Notes under the pieces: model-generated
Database searches by the model: none
The model's input: only the letters and a program-made list of their open reading frames with translations
Told to the model about the DNA's origin: nothing
Source of the DNA: Macrophomina tecta
Lineage: Eukaryota; Ascomycota; Dothideomycetes; Botryosphaeriales; Botryosphaeriaceae
DNA: 64,000 bases
Reading direction: 5' to 3'
Assembly: GCA_024180945.1 (NCBI GenBank)
Contig: JAKSGN010000007.1
Location: 3,100,001 to 3,164,000 of the forward strand
Part shown: piece after piece, positions 37,154-49,483 of the stretch
How the letters are laid out: every line of letters starts with the position of its first letter
How positions within the stretch are numbered: the first letter of the stretch is position 1
Position numbers and translations under genes: made by a program

Positions 37154-40112
37154 AGGAGTGCCAAGTTCTGTGGTTTGATAGTTTGTTTGATGATTAGGAG
37201 CGTTCAGTCTGCTTTTCCTAGGGACGATTACAATTCTCCCTTCTCGTTTTCGGCGTTATCATGATGGAAGATAGGTGGATTTGCATCCTAATGGAGGCTC
37301 TACGTTTGCAACCCGGGGCTAAGAGAAAAAACACATACTATTCAAAAGCCCTCTGGATGACTACAGTCCAGCTGAAGCAGCGGGAATTTTTTTTTTTTTT
37401 TGCCTTTCTCCATTCTTTCTTGTTTACGGAGGCTTTTCAACCTTTTGCGCTCGTCCCGATGTTAATAATGGGGAGCTGGCAATCGGGGGTGATGGTTATG
37501 CGTGATCTTGTGGTGGCGGTGGTTGCGAATGGATCACAGTGGACTGAACAGAAACAAAAAAAGCTTGTACAACAATGACTTACTTGGAACCCGGCAATGA
37601 GAATGGATAAGAAAAGGGAAGATACGAGCGGCATTTCGAAGAATATGCGTACTCGTGAGTTCTGTAGCGCCTGGGATGAGGCTATACGTGTTTGGGATAT
37701 CGTGGTTGAGTTATAGTGCGTGAAGGGATGGGCCTTCTTTAGCCGCATATGCTGACTGCTTGCCCTGAGGACGAGATGCAACTGACCTGCATCTGAAACG
37801 GGGAAAGTGTGATAATGTTGGTTCTCGATTCGAAGTATGTGGGTGCAGTGTCGTCTGGGTCTCCATGACCCTATGGGTTATGGCTATGGTGTGCATCCGC
37901 TGCATGAAGAATGGGAAAAAGGCAAAGTTGCGAGTCTTCACATGTGTAATTGGTGACAAGCATGCATTGAGGTCGAGGGTTGGTTTAGCTCAGCAGCCGG
38001 CTGAATGTGAACGTCATCGACATCCTCTCCGGATCCAAAACCTCGCGCCTTCCGCCGCATGATGTTTGATATTTTTGGAAGGCGAAGGAGGTATTCCACA
38101 TCGGCTTGTGCAACGCCAGTGATGAAGCACTTATCAAACTTCGGTCAAGCGACTACTTGCAAACCAGTGGTGCCTGTCGGGCCGCGGTGTAGCATCGTGG
38201 ATGAGTGATGCATGACCTGCTAATCATGTGCTCTTGACAAAGGACTTTGGTGCCGTCGAATGCGCGCCTGGCCTCGCTTGCATTTTCCTGCTTCGCGAGG
38301 GGCAAAGCATGGTGAAATGGAGAGAGCCGTGGCTTGGAACAAAGACGGGAAGTATGGAAGGGGAAAGCTCGAAGCAAAGAGAAAGGTGTGATGGGAAGCT
38401 TTGTGATTCTGGCATGGATGTGAGACCTGTCCCCCCCCCACCCAAAAGAGGGAGGAGGGGTCTTGTCCGTCGGATGAACCTCTAATCAACGTGCTAGCTA
38501 CTCGAGTGAGCATCGTGCGCGACGATTTGCGCGTGCACCGGGGAATTTTTTCTGCACGTTTATGAGATTTCTGGTGGTGGAGCTGTGTGAGCAGTCGCAA
38601 AACAAAGGGCTCGTTATCAAGATCTCGGGGACGTAGCTGAGTTCAGCCTTCGCCAACAGGTGGCCAAGCGCCCTCATCGCTCCAACTGTTTGAAAGTTGC
38701 GACTTTACAAGTGGGTACATATCTCCGGCAGCTCTGCATGACGTTCCGCGGTGAGAATGCAGTGATCCGGAAATTTTCCATGCTTCCAGTAACATTCACA
38801 TCAGAATAGACCATGGCTTGGGCTGTGCAAAGAGTGCTCGTGTCAGAAGCCAAAGTGTACGGGACTTTCAGTCTGCGTGACACTTCCGGAACTTCCACGA
38901 CCGGCAATCACTCGGCAAATCACGAGCTGCGGAACGAGCTTACATCTCCCTGACACGCGAAGCTCGGCAATCTGACGACGGAAGTGAAGTAGAGATTGGA
39001 GTAGCACCGCGGGCCGTCAAATGCTCCGAGTCAGACATGAGCAGACCACGTGCGGAGAAAATTTGGCCTCCCACTGTCCTGACCACGGCGGACCTTCGCG
39101 AAATTCTGGCTTTTGCGTGACGAGAGATGGGATAGCCGATGGACCCTGTCTGAAGCGACTCGCGGGGACGAGTCGTGGAGACGGCTGCGGCAGTTTGTCC
39201 ATATTACCAAACACCACTGAAGCACGGATTATCAATAGTCTTGGGGCGGTGATTCCTCACGGCGGGAAGAAGCCCAATACTCGTGCTTACAGAGGCATAG
39301 GGCAGCAAATCATCGGTAATGCGGCAGAATTCGTCGGTGAGTTCATGCTGCAGACCCACCTGTTTGTGATAGTTGCTGCTGCGGACCAAACGATACGGCA
39401 TGCTGAGTGCTCCTGAAGCAGCAAGTCCAGAACGGTTTAGATTGGGCAGCACCCGGGGGTTGCGGGCCACACCGAGATGGCCAGGGGCCAGCATGTGCGC
39501 ATTCGAGGAGCAGCCGGTGTCCTGGCGTTCTGGAGGCGATAGGTGGCAGCGGGAAGCAAATGATCAGGCCGGAGAAGATCATGACGGCATTCGTAGGGCA
39601 GAACGCAGACCTAGCCGAACAGAGGTAGCTGAGGCGGCGGAAACGTGGCTGAGAGCGGAGCTGGCGAGGTCACGATGGCGAGCGCCGAATCATGACCACA
39701 GCACACATCTGGATTTTGTGTTTCCTGTAAATGAGGGAAGGGCATTTAAGCAGGACCCGGCCATGCATTTTCAATCTCGGCGCGCGCGGGAGCAGTCGAT
39801 AGAGTTGCGAGATTGCAGCCGGGCGGGCGGGTAAAAAGGTGGTCAATCAATGTATCCGCAGGAACGGTAGGGCGGAAGGGCTGCAGGGCGGAGAGCGGTG
39901 ACGGCGAATTGCCCGTGTTACTGGCCATCAAGCCCAAACGCGACGAGCGCCGATCAGCATTACCACCAGCGTCATAGGAGGCCGACGATGCTTGATCGAC
40001 AGCCGGCGACAGGTCCTAAATCAACGCGGCAAAGACGGTGTACGAGTCGGCGGGCGGGCGGCGAGCGGGCTCGGGCTCGGGGAGCGGTGTTGGCGGCCGA
40101 GAGGGGGGAATG

Positions 40113-40150
40113 CAAGGCAAGGCAAGGCAAGGCAGGGCAGGGCAAGGCAG
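40113..40150. repeat. GGCAA/GGCAG tandem repeat
   Basis: Seven or so imperfect 5-bp units (GGCAA, then GGCAG) in non-coding DNA. Confidence 0.9.
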
Positions 40151-40312
40151 AGCAAGCACGAGAGCGTGACGGGGGCGGAGAAGGGGATGCCGGCCGTTGG
40201 GCTAGCTAAGGCAGTGGGAGGGTCCGCCCGCCCCGCCAAGCGAGCTGCGGCTGCGTGACATGGCCGGACAGACGTGACGGATGGCGGGCTCGCCAGCGGA
40301 CACGCCGGCCGA

Positions 40313-40345
<33 letters not shown>
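40313..40345. repeat. (CAGC)n microsatellite
   Basis: Eight contiguous CAGC units upstream of the 40941 gene. Confidence 0.93.
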
Positions 40346-40940
40346 TGGTGTGGAGCTGCGAGCGCGGGCGGTGATCAAGCGCGCCGGCCAGCTGGCCGCC
40401 GGCGCCGCAGCAGCAGGTTTCTGCCTGCTACTACATACTTCTCGTTATTCCCCGGCGTGCGATCTGAGGCGCTGCCCCCGGCGGCCCCCACCGGCCAGCC
40501 TGCCACGAGGGTGCTTGGTTGCGGCCTGGACTTTTCGCGCTTGGCTGCCGTTGGGCGGCTGGCGGCGCAGGCACGCAGGGTCTGCGCATCGAGAGGGCGA
40601 GAGTCGTCATGTGCCGTGATGACGCTGCCGCTGCCGTCCAAGCAGACTGCAGCGCCCGCCAGAGTCCCAACCAACAAACACTCCACGTCGCCAGTCGCAG
40701 CTCTGACGCCGCCGCTGCCTACTACAAGATCCAGCGCCCGGCCAATCCCCCAATCAATGACTTTCGCATAGCACCACGCCTCCTGTGACCACCGTTTGAC
40801 TCGAGCCCTGAAACGCGCTGCCTCCCTCTTTCGCATCACCCCAAGCCCGCGACGCTTCCCAGCGCCCTTCCTTCTCCTAATCCCCACGCGAAGCGCACAA
40901 AGTCCCCCCCGACCACCACCCGCCTGAGTCGAGCGCCGCC

Positions 40941-42146
40941 ATGAGCGCCCTACAGGATCCACCCAAGGCCGTCCCCGTCGGCCCCAGCCCGCGCAATTCC
41001 TCCGTCGCCCTGCTGCCAGAGCGCCGCACCACCGGCGACAGCGACACCGCCCACGACGACTCCAACACCAACTCCAAGTCGCCCGGCAAACGCCGCTTTT
41101 TCGGATTGGGGCGGAAGAAGGACTCCGCCGACAAGAAGCCCGAGAGGCCCTCCAAGCAGCCCGATCTGCCCCCGCCGCGCACTCCAGCCGGCCTGCCTGA
41201 AAACGCGACTGCTCCGCCCGCCCAGCAGCAGACCACGCCCGCGCGAGCGGCCATACGTCCCATTTCTCCCAGGCATTCGCCGCCCGTCGATGCCCGCCAG
41301 GCTTTCGTCAGCACGCCCCAGAGCAGTCCGCGCGTCTATGCTTCGTCTGCCGCCTCCCCTAGCAGGGGATATAGATCCTCCTCGCCCCGGCTCCACTCAC
41401 CCGCTTCCTCGCAGATATTCGAGCGCAATGTGCAGGAGAGCACCCTTCCAGGCGAGCTTTCGCCCGCCATACCCTCGCATATCCAAACCGAGGACCACAT
41501 CCCGCCGGTGCTGGAGGCGTCCGCCCAGGCCATCACCGACGATCACCTGAACCCGGACGAGGTAGAAATCGTAATGCACGCCGCGCACCAGCCTGCCGCT
41601 TCCAGCATCGCCGCCAGTTCCGGATCTGCCGAGGCTGTGTCCTCGCCGACGATCGACGAGGTGGCCTCCAGGTCGGAAACAGACGATGGCGCTGATGGGT
41701 CCAATTATGGGTCCTTCGACAAGGAGGACGTGCGCCGCCTCTCCTTCATCTCCTTTGCAGATGTCGTGCAAGCAGAGCATGCAGAAACCAGCCGCGATTC
41801 CATCCACCACATGTCGCTCTCGTCCACCGCGAACCGATCTCCATCGCCCGTCCGCAGCCCCGCCTCGTCTCGCGGCGTTGGCACCAGCCCTCCCACAAGC
41901 GGCGCACCGAGCATGAAGGGAATGGATGCGAAGGCGGCGCGTGTTAGCGGTGTACCTGCGAGCCCGACACTGTCTCAAGGTGCATACAGCCCGCCTCTGA
42001 GCGGCGGAGAGCTGATGGTCGAGACTATGCGCCAAGCACTCCGTAAGACTGGTAGTGGTGATTTGAGCGGTGCGAGGAGCCCGAGCCAGCCTTTAAGTGC
42101 TGCTAGTCTGGAGCCAGAAGGTTCAGATCGGCCGCCTTTCAGATAA
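40941..42146 (+). CDS. Ser/Pro-rich conserved-looking protein, unknown function
   Basis: An intronless 401-codon frame. Most is predicted disordered (Ser, Pro, Ala), with a basic nuclear-signal-like patch KSPGKRRFFGLGRKK near residue 50. Two ordered motifs stand out: DVRRLSFISFADVVQAEHAE (about 265-285) and GGELMVETMRQALRKTGSGD (about 355-375). I recall similar motifs in uncharacterised Pezizomycotina proteins, but I cannot name a family. The short helical motifs suggest binding sites for a partner protein; phosphorylation-rich Ser-Pro sites are many. No enzymatic domain is seen. Confidence 0.78.
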   Translation: MSALQDPPKAVPVGPSPRNSSVALLPERRTTGDSDTAHDDSNTNSKSPGKRRFFGLGRKKDSADKKPERPSKQPDLPPPRTPAGLPENATAPPAQQQTTPARAAIRPISPRHSPPVDARQAFVSTPQSSPRVYASSAASPSRGYRSSSPRLHSPASSQIFERNVQESTLPGELSPAIPSHIQTEDHIPPVLEASAQAITDDHLNPDEVEIVMHAAHQPAASSIAASSGSAEAVSSPTIDEVASRSETDDGADGSNYGSFDKEDVRRLSFISFADVVQAEHAETSRDSIHHMSLSSTANRSPSPVRSPASSRGVGTSPPTSGAPSMKGMDAKAARVSGVPASPTLSQGAYSPPLSGGELMVETMRQALRKTGSGDLSGARSPSQPLSAASLEPEGSDRPPFR

Positions 42147-44618
42147 AAGCCACGCGAGTGGTTTTGGACGCTTGAAGCGGTAGCAAGGCGCTGGTTCGTT
42201 ATGGATTGATTGAATGGTCGATTGGCTGACTACATGCGGAGCGATACTGGCCACTAGAAGGGCTGATGTGTTCGGGCTTGGCATCCGTCATGACGGGGAC
42301 ACATGCTGGTGCGGGTACGGGTAATCTAGGTGTTCAGGATACTCAGCCGGGATGAACCTGTGCAGATGGCCAGGTATGCTTTGCTACGCAGGTCTTTTCG
42401 TTTTTTTTTTTTTTTTCCTTTCTCTATTTTCTACGAACTGGGGGGTGTTTTTTTTTTATTGCTTCTGCCTGACTTTCCAAGTTCTTTCACGTTTTAACAG
42501 GCAGAAGTTCTTTTGTTGGCGCACGTTGGCGTGGTGTCTTTTATCAGCAGGCAGATTCCCCTTCGCGGTGATTGTTACTTTTCTCAACTTTGGACTTCCG
42601 TTCTATCTGGGATTGTTTCCTTGGTTTTGCGCATTGAGCTTCGTCTGCGCTGGATCTTTCCAGTCTGCAGGTCACTCCCCCCTTTGTTTAGGACGTTTAT
42701 ACTGATTTCGATGGATGATGGCCAATCCACATGTCATGATGGAGATACTTAGTTAGTGAGATACGCCGAAATGGCATTCAATTGCGTTGTTTATGAGACT
42801 TGTTAAGGACAAGCATGTGTAGTGAAAGTGAGTGGGAACTAGCCTTCGAGACACTGATTCACTGACCGTCAGATGACTACATGCTGATTCGTTGCCAGTG
42901 GCCTGACGGGTTAACTCTGCACCGTTGGACAAGGATACGGGACAAGTCTCTCTTCGTCCTCAGCCTGACCGTATATAAGGCCGAATGTTCTCTTGGAACC
43001 AAGAAAGCCGCATGCCGGGGCAAGATGGAGGTGATTTGTGCCGGAGTTTCGGCGAGGCGAGGAGGGAGTGCCGACGGTCGGCAGGCACCACATAGCTCTA
43101 GCCAGCGGAAGCATCCACTTTCGGGAGCAGGTGAAGCAATGCACGCCATTGGGCGCACGACTGAAAGTAGACAAAGGATGCCGTGGCAGGACCATGGCCA
43201 TGGATGGCGGCATTATTAGGTGCAGGCTGCAGCACAACGTACAGACGGCCCGTCCGGCCGGCGAGGAAAAGGAACAAAGGGCAGAAAAAGCAATGCAAGA
43301 TTTCAGGAACGCAGGCTCATTAACTAGCGGGCAGCTCAATGTTTCGAGGACCGTAGGGTGCGAAACAGCGGACGAAACATTGCGCCACGTATTGTTCGAG
43401 AGACACACATAGGAGAATTAATAAGAGGGCTCGTGGCCCTTGTGCAATGTCCAAACGGGCAGCCAGCTGTCCGTTCCCAGCGCCACGGTAATGAGAAAGG
43501 GCGCAGGGAGCGCCGGGGCGGTGGCTCGAGAGCTCCAGGCTCGCTGCGCTGTTCCAAGCGATTCCCAGGGGCGGGAGCAGCAGCACGCAGAGGGCGGCGG
43601 GTGGAGCACGGCGCCCTTGCGTCGGCGGCTTTGGCTCTGGGGCGGGCGGTGATTGGGCGGGGCTTTGGCCATTGTCTTTATTCTGGCAATTAACTAACGC
43701 TGCTCGCTGGCGGGCGGTGCCCAGTGCGCAGCGCTGCATGCGGTGAGCGGCGCCGTTGGGCATTTCGCTGGGCGTGGATGCATGCGTGGAAGCGTCAGAT
43801 CGAAGCTCGGCGTGCAAGGGGAGGGCGCGACGAACAGCAGCAGCGATCTGCTGCAGGACGGCGCGATAGACAGGCACCCGGCCGCCGGCCAGCCCAAGCC
43901 CAAGCGCCCTGCCTGTGGCCTCTTCCCGCCCCGAGGCGCCCTAACCGCTGCGGGCAGCATCTTTCTCACGGCTTCCCTGTGTTGGCACGAGCGCGCGCGC
44001 CCGGCCCTATTCATCGAGCGAGAGTAGAACCACGAACAACAGGCCCGCCCTGACAGACACCGCTCTCACCTCCACCACCACCACCACCACCACCAAGACC
44101 GCTGCGCACAGAGCCGCGCCTCCCTTCCTCCGGCCCAGCGCCGCCCGCAGCCTCGACGCTCCTCCACCCGCCGCCACGCCCCCCGGCCGACCAACGGGCG
44201 AGCGAGCTCGCCTCCTGCCTGCTTGCTGCTGGCCTGCTGCTCCTGCGAAGCTGCTCCTGCCCTGCCCTGCCCTGCCCTGCGACCTCCCGGCCCCGAGCCT
44301 CCAGCCCGCCCCGGCCGACGCCCGCATGCCTCCCTGACCACCGGCACCAGGCTGATCCTCCTCCACACCACCGGGAACCCAATGCGGGCGCTCGCCATCG
44401 CTACGGGTCGTGCTCATTGCGTTATCGCCGCGCAAGTCTGCGTCTCGCTCGGGCCTCGCACAGCCGAGCTCTCGACAAAGTACACAACCACAAGTTACAC
44501 GCGGCGGGCGCCAGCTGCGGTGGGAGTTGTGGCCATTGCGGACACGCGCCGTTTGCCAGAGTAGCCCGGGAACCCTCCGCCAGCACCACACCGCACGGCC
44601 GCGAGCTAGTCCGCCATC
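42147..44618. other. 2.5 kb region upstream of the RasGAP gene
   Basis: No gene recognised. Notable points: T-rich runs near 42.4 kb; a TATATAA near 42972 with nothing recognisable downstream; a (CAC)n run near 44.08 kb; and CCTGC repeats near 44.26 kb. The 43.9-44.6 kb part is GC-rich and probably 5' UTR of the RasGAP gene. Confidence 0.45.
44070..44096. repeat. (CCA)n trinucleotide run
   Basis: Eight to nine CCA units within the probable 5' leader of the RasGAP gene. Confidence 0.9.
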
Positions 44619-47600
44619 ATGGACACTGCCCGGCCCTCGCGCCGCAAGAAAACGGCGACTGCTGTCCCGGAAGACATGCCCTATGCCCAGGATAACTCCC
44701 AGGCAGCCCCGCTGCCCAGCGCATCCTACTCGCAATCTGCCTCGACCATCCGCCCCGTCACCCCGGAGTCCAGCCCAGATATCGCCCACTCCTCCTTGTC
44801 GCATGCTCCCGACGACCAGCTGCCCTCCGACTACGGCTCCGCTGCCTCGCCTGCCACCTCGCCCAAGACGCTCTCGCGCGACGGTTCCAAGAACCTTCAC
44901 CGTGGCCTGGTCAACCGGATGAACACGACGTCCAACGATGGAGAATACGCCATGAGGAACTCACGAGAGTCGCAGACCCGTCCTCGCACCAGGACCATGG
45001 AGGAACGGACATCCAGAGACCGCTCGCCGGCATCACTCTTCAAGAACAATCGCCACCGCATCGGTTCGGTCCACTCGACCGGTCCCGTCCCCTTTCAGGG
45101 CCTTGACGACACCGTCACGTCCATCGGCCACCCATCAACTATATCACCGCCTCCCGTCTCGTCCTCGCGGAACAACTCTGGGTCGCGGGCTCGACTGACA
45201 AAGCAGCCGCCGCGGCCAACATCCCCGCTTCCCCACTCGCACCCGTCGGCGCAGCCAGACTCTTGGGTCTCGCCGGTCCCGGCATCGGACGCAAAGAAAA
45301 TATTGAAGCTTATGCGCTCAACATGCGGGCGGATGAAGGGCATGTTGGCGTTCAGGAGAGGAGAGGCGAGCCCTTGGGCATTGTCATACTGTTACATCAA
45401 TGAGGAGACGGGCAGTCTTGTTTATGAACCAAAGAACGACAACTCCTACCACCGCACACTAATTCCGGACCTACGCGGTTGCCGGGTCAAGACTGCGTAC
45501 GACGCTGAATCTTACACCGCTTACATTGATGTAAACCTACACAACTCAAACCTGGAAGTCCATCTTCGCCCCCCAACGCAGGAGGAGTATGACTCGTGGT
45601 TTGCAGCTCTCATGTGCTGGCAACCAATTCGTCCCAAGGGGATACAGAACAAGATGGCAAAGCCGCAGCAGCCACTTTCAAGTGCAAGTGGCAGGCCGCC
45701 TCTTGACAGCAGAAGGCACTCCGAGATTTCTCTCCTAAAGGAAGCCCCCATCATCAAAGTTGGAAAAATGATTTTTTGGGACACGAACGTGTCCTACAGC
45801 AATTCTGGCAACGCCAAATCCAACCAGCCTGCAGTGACAGGCTCATCACGGCCGGCCGCTAATGCCCGCATGCAGAGCTTCGGTGCTCGCAGATGGCGCC
45901 GCGTCTCGTGCACTCTGCGGGAGAACGGCGAGTTGAAACTCTACTCTGATACAGACGTCACTCTCGTCTCGGTTGTGCAGCTCTCACAGCTATCGCGGTG
46001 CGCGGTCCAACGATTGGACCCCACCGTTCTCGACAGCGACTTTTGCATCGCTATTTATCCGCAGTACACATCTACCTCGACCTCGTTGTCTCTTCTCCGG
46101 CCAATTTTCCTGTCTTTGGATTCGCGGGTGCAGTACGAGGTTTGGATTGTGCTTCTCCGCGCGTTTACGATACCCCAGTTATATGGCCCGAAACAACCTT
46201 CGATCAGCCTTCCAGAAGATCTACAGTCGCCGGGGTCGCAGTCCTCGCAAATGGCCCAAGCGCAGAACTCTCTGGATATGTTCCGCATGGAGCGCTCTCT
46301 CAACGTTCGAATCATTGAAGCTCGGCTAAGCCCGCCACTGAGCCCCAAGTTCTCCGAAGGTCGGGCGATCCATCATGGACCCCGCCCTTCTTCAGGTTCC
46401 AAAGAACTTCAAGGTGGCTACTACGTCGAAGTGCTGCTGGATGGCGAAACCCGTGCTAGGACCATGATCAAGGATGCATCCGATCCGTTCTGGCGGGAGG
46501 AGTTTGACTTTCAAGATCTGCCCGCAGCGTTGTCAACAGCAAGTTTACTTCTGAAGAAGAGGCCTTCCACTCCGCCGAGCAACGGCGCGAGAGCCCAAGC
46601 ACTTTCCAAGGATCCTATAAAGGAGGTTTTTGCAGGCGGAGACGGTTCCGGTGGTTACACCGGCATATCTTTCGATCAGACTTGTGGAAAGGTGGATGTT
46701 TATCTTGACGATATGGAGTCTGGCCAGGAAGTTGAGAAATGGTGGCCTATGGTGAACATGTACGGCAACTCGGTTGGCGAGTTGCTGGTTCGTGTAAAGG
46801 CAGAGGAGGGCGTGATTCTGATGGCACGGGATTACCAACCTATGTCAGAACTACTGCACCGCTTCTCCAATGGCTTAACCCTGCAAATCGCAACAATGAT
46901 TCCGCAGGAGCTGAAGAGATTAAGCGAGTGTCTGCTCAACATCTTTCAGGTTTCCGGTCAAGCCGGTGAATGGATCATGGCTCTGGTTGAGGAAGAAATT
47001 GACGGTACCGCCAAAGAGACTTCGGTCAGTCGCCTTCGCTTCAGCCGTCGCCTTGGTTCAGGTGATGCTGGCGACCTGACATACTCCAATGCCGGCGACC
47101 GCGAGCTGGTCGTCCGTGATTTGGGAAACAACGCTAAGCTTGAAGCCAACCTGCTATTCCGCGGCAATACCCTGTTGACCAAAGCTCTCGATTTCCATAT
47201 GAAGCGTCTGGGAAAGGAGTATCTGGAGGAGACGCTTGGAGAGAAATTACAAGAAATTGCTGACCGTGACCCAGAGTGTGAGGTCGATCCCAACCGCATT
47301 GGCAGCAGTCATGAGGTGGAACGCAACTGGAAGCGGCTCATTGCATTGACTGAGGAGATGTGGGATGTTATTGCCAATAGCGTCCACCGGTGTCCTGCAG
47401 AGTTGCGCATCATCTTCAGACACATCAGAGCGTGTGCGGAGGATCGGTACGGAGATTTCCTCAGGACTGTCACTTACAGTTCCGTCAGTGGATTCTTGTT
47501 CTTGCGGTTCTTCTGCCCTGCCGTTCTGAATCCAAAGCTCTTTGGCTTGCTTAAAGGTGTGTTTGCCGGAGTTGGTTTCGTCTATACCTCCACAACTAAC

Positions 47601-49483
47601 GTTCCACAGATCATCCCAAGATGCGCGCACGCCGGACATTGACACTCATCGCCAAGTCCCTCCAAGGCCTTGCGAACATGTCTACCTTCGGAGCCAAGGA
47701 GCAATGGATGGAGCCCATGAATTCGTTCCTCAACGGCCACCGCCAGGAGTTTAAAAACTTCATCGACAACATATGCTCAATTTCTCCGACGGCCTCCACT
47801 GTCTCGCCGATCCCACCCTCGTACAGTACGCCACTCGCCATCTTGCAGCGCTTGCCGCCCACCAGCAGGGAAGGTTTCCCAAGCCTGCCGTACCTCATAG
47901 ACCACGCTCGGAACTTTGCCGAATTGGTGCAACTGTGGCTTGACAATACGGGAGAGCTTGCTGAAAACCTTGCGCAAGAGGAAGGCGATCTGGCAAAGTT
48001 CCACAACATTTGTGTCGCCTTGAATGCACGGACACGTGATTGTTTGGAGCGGGCGGAACGCGCTGAAAGACCGAGCAGCACCCTCAGCGTCAAATGGGAA
48101 GAGTTGGTGGAACAGTTGGAGCACAACGCCATATCTCCGGCCTCCGAGTACCCGCCGCCTGTACCGACCGAAACGCCGCCGCCCCCTTTTGAAACAGGCA
48201 GCTTGAGGCGGAAGCACAGAGACACGGAGACGAGCACCGGATCGGGCGCCTCGGCGCCGTCTTCTGCGGTTCCTTCGGCCCCCATGTCGCCAACCTCGAC
48301 GATCGGGACCTTGCCAATTCAAGGCGGGCCGATGTCTCCCATGTCCCCCACCTTGCCAATTCAGGGGACGTCTGGCAATGTGACATGGCAGCGTGACCCA
48401 TGGGATTTTGCTGGGCGCGAGCGCGAGGCACAGCGCGTCTCAGATACGCCGACTACGTCAACGACCGCGGGAACGCTAGGCAGTAACCGCAGCGTCTCGC
48501 AAAGGGTCACGCAACATCGTGCCGCGGCATCCTCCCCTGCACGGTCTGCTTCATCCAACAACACTCCCCGGTCCTCGAGCCGGTATGCGCCAAGCAATGA
48601 CGGTGGCAACGCAAGCCAAGCTGGCAGTGTCAAAGGAAGCATTGAAGAGACCAGTGACGAAGAAGATGATGAAGATGACGGTGAAAGCAGTGTGGGCGGA
48701 GACGTTAGCAGTCCTGGAGCCCAGACCCCGCCCGGCTCGTCTCATGGATTCGATGAGCGTATGGGGACCGGTGAACAGATGCTTCTCCACCATAGTGTCA
48801 GCCATGGTGGCTACCAAGCACCTCCCGGACAAGCCCACTCCGACTGGCCTCGGCCGCACGCTGTTAACGGACCTGGTGGAATGGCGGGCGGCAATTTTGC
48901 TACGCCCAACAGTGTCTACACGGTCACCTCCCATTCATCATTCACTGGCATATCCCGGGGACCTTCTCAGCAGGCGTCATATTCCACGCTGCAGCACGCT
49001 GCCGGTATCCAAAGTCTCGAGAGTAGTGTGTACAGCGATCCCGGCCACTCCATGCCCACTGCCATCTCTACTCACCACCCGGGCCATGTAATACCGTCCC
49101 AACACTCTCCAGGTGGAGCTTACGATGATGATGGCTCGGACAGCGAGACGACCACGGCTCTGCCGCAAGTGAACGTCAGGAGTGACCGCAACTACGGCGA
49201 TGTGCTCGAAGGCTTGAGTAGGAGCGAAAGAGAAAGCAGAGGTCTCCGTAGCCTTGTCTTCAAGAAGAGAAACAAGGAGGGTAAGGATCGCTCGGAAAAA
49301 GAGAGAGAGAGAGAAGAGAAACGGGCGCAACGCAAAATGGAAAGACAAGCCGGAAAAGAGAGAGAGAAGCTCGAGCGCGAGAGGGGAAAGGAGAGGGGTA
49401 GGGAAAGAGGCGGTACGCAAAGAGGTAGGGAGGGAGGGGAAGTCGTCGGGGTAGGAGGAGATCCACGAGCAGACGATGAATGA
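44619..49483 (+). CDS. BUD2: BUD2/CLA2-like Ras-family GTPase-activating protein
   Basis: Exons 44619..47556 and 47610..49483 (53 nt intron splitting the GAP domain) give 1603 residues. Order: disordered Ser/Pro N-terminus; PH-like domain (about 225-335, MKGMLAFRRGEASPWALSYC); a second PH-like domain (about 375-525); C2-like domain (RSLNVRIIEARLSP, ELQGGYYVEVLLDGE, about 555-740); RasGAP domain with Arg finger in LFRGNTLLTK (Arg848) and FLFLRFFCPAVLNPKLFGLL near 960. The C-terminal 500 residues are low complexity, ending in an Arg/Glu/Lys-rich helix. The PH-C2-GAP order fits Bud2 and SynGAP-type proteins; Bud2 acts on Rsr1/Bud1 for polarity. The exact GTPase target is inference. Confidence 0.87.

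Larger units (their letters stand above)
37154..40940. other. 3.8 kb gene-poor region
   Basis: No protein or RNA gene was recognised. It includes T15 near 37387, a C-rich run near 38410, and two tandem repeats near 40.1 and 40.3 kb. The last kilobase is GC-rich with long chance frames and probably includes the promoter and long 5' UTR of the 40941 gene. Confidence 0.45.

Noticed and set aside
37981..38050. A-box-like TTAGCTCAGCAG suggesting a tRNA
   Set aside because: No proper B box at the right distance and no acceptor stem.
40313..40345. CAGC repeats as a CRISPR-like array
   Set aside because: Units are 4 bp with no spacers; a plain microsatellite.
44007..44900. 297-codon minus-strand open frame
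   Set aside because: Antisense to the RasGAP start and its GC-rich leader; Gly/Arg-rich artefact of composition.
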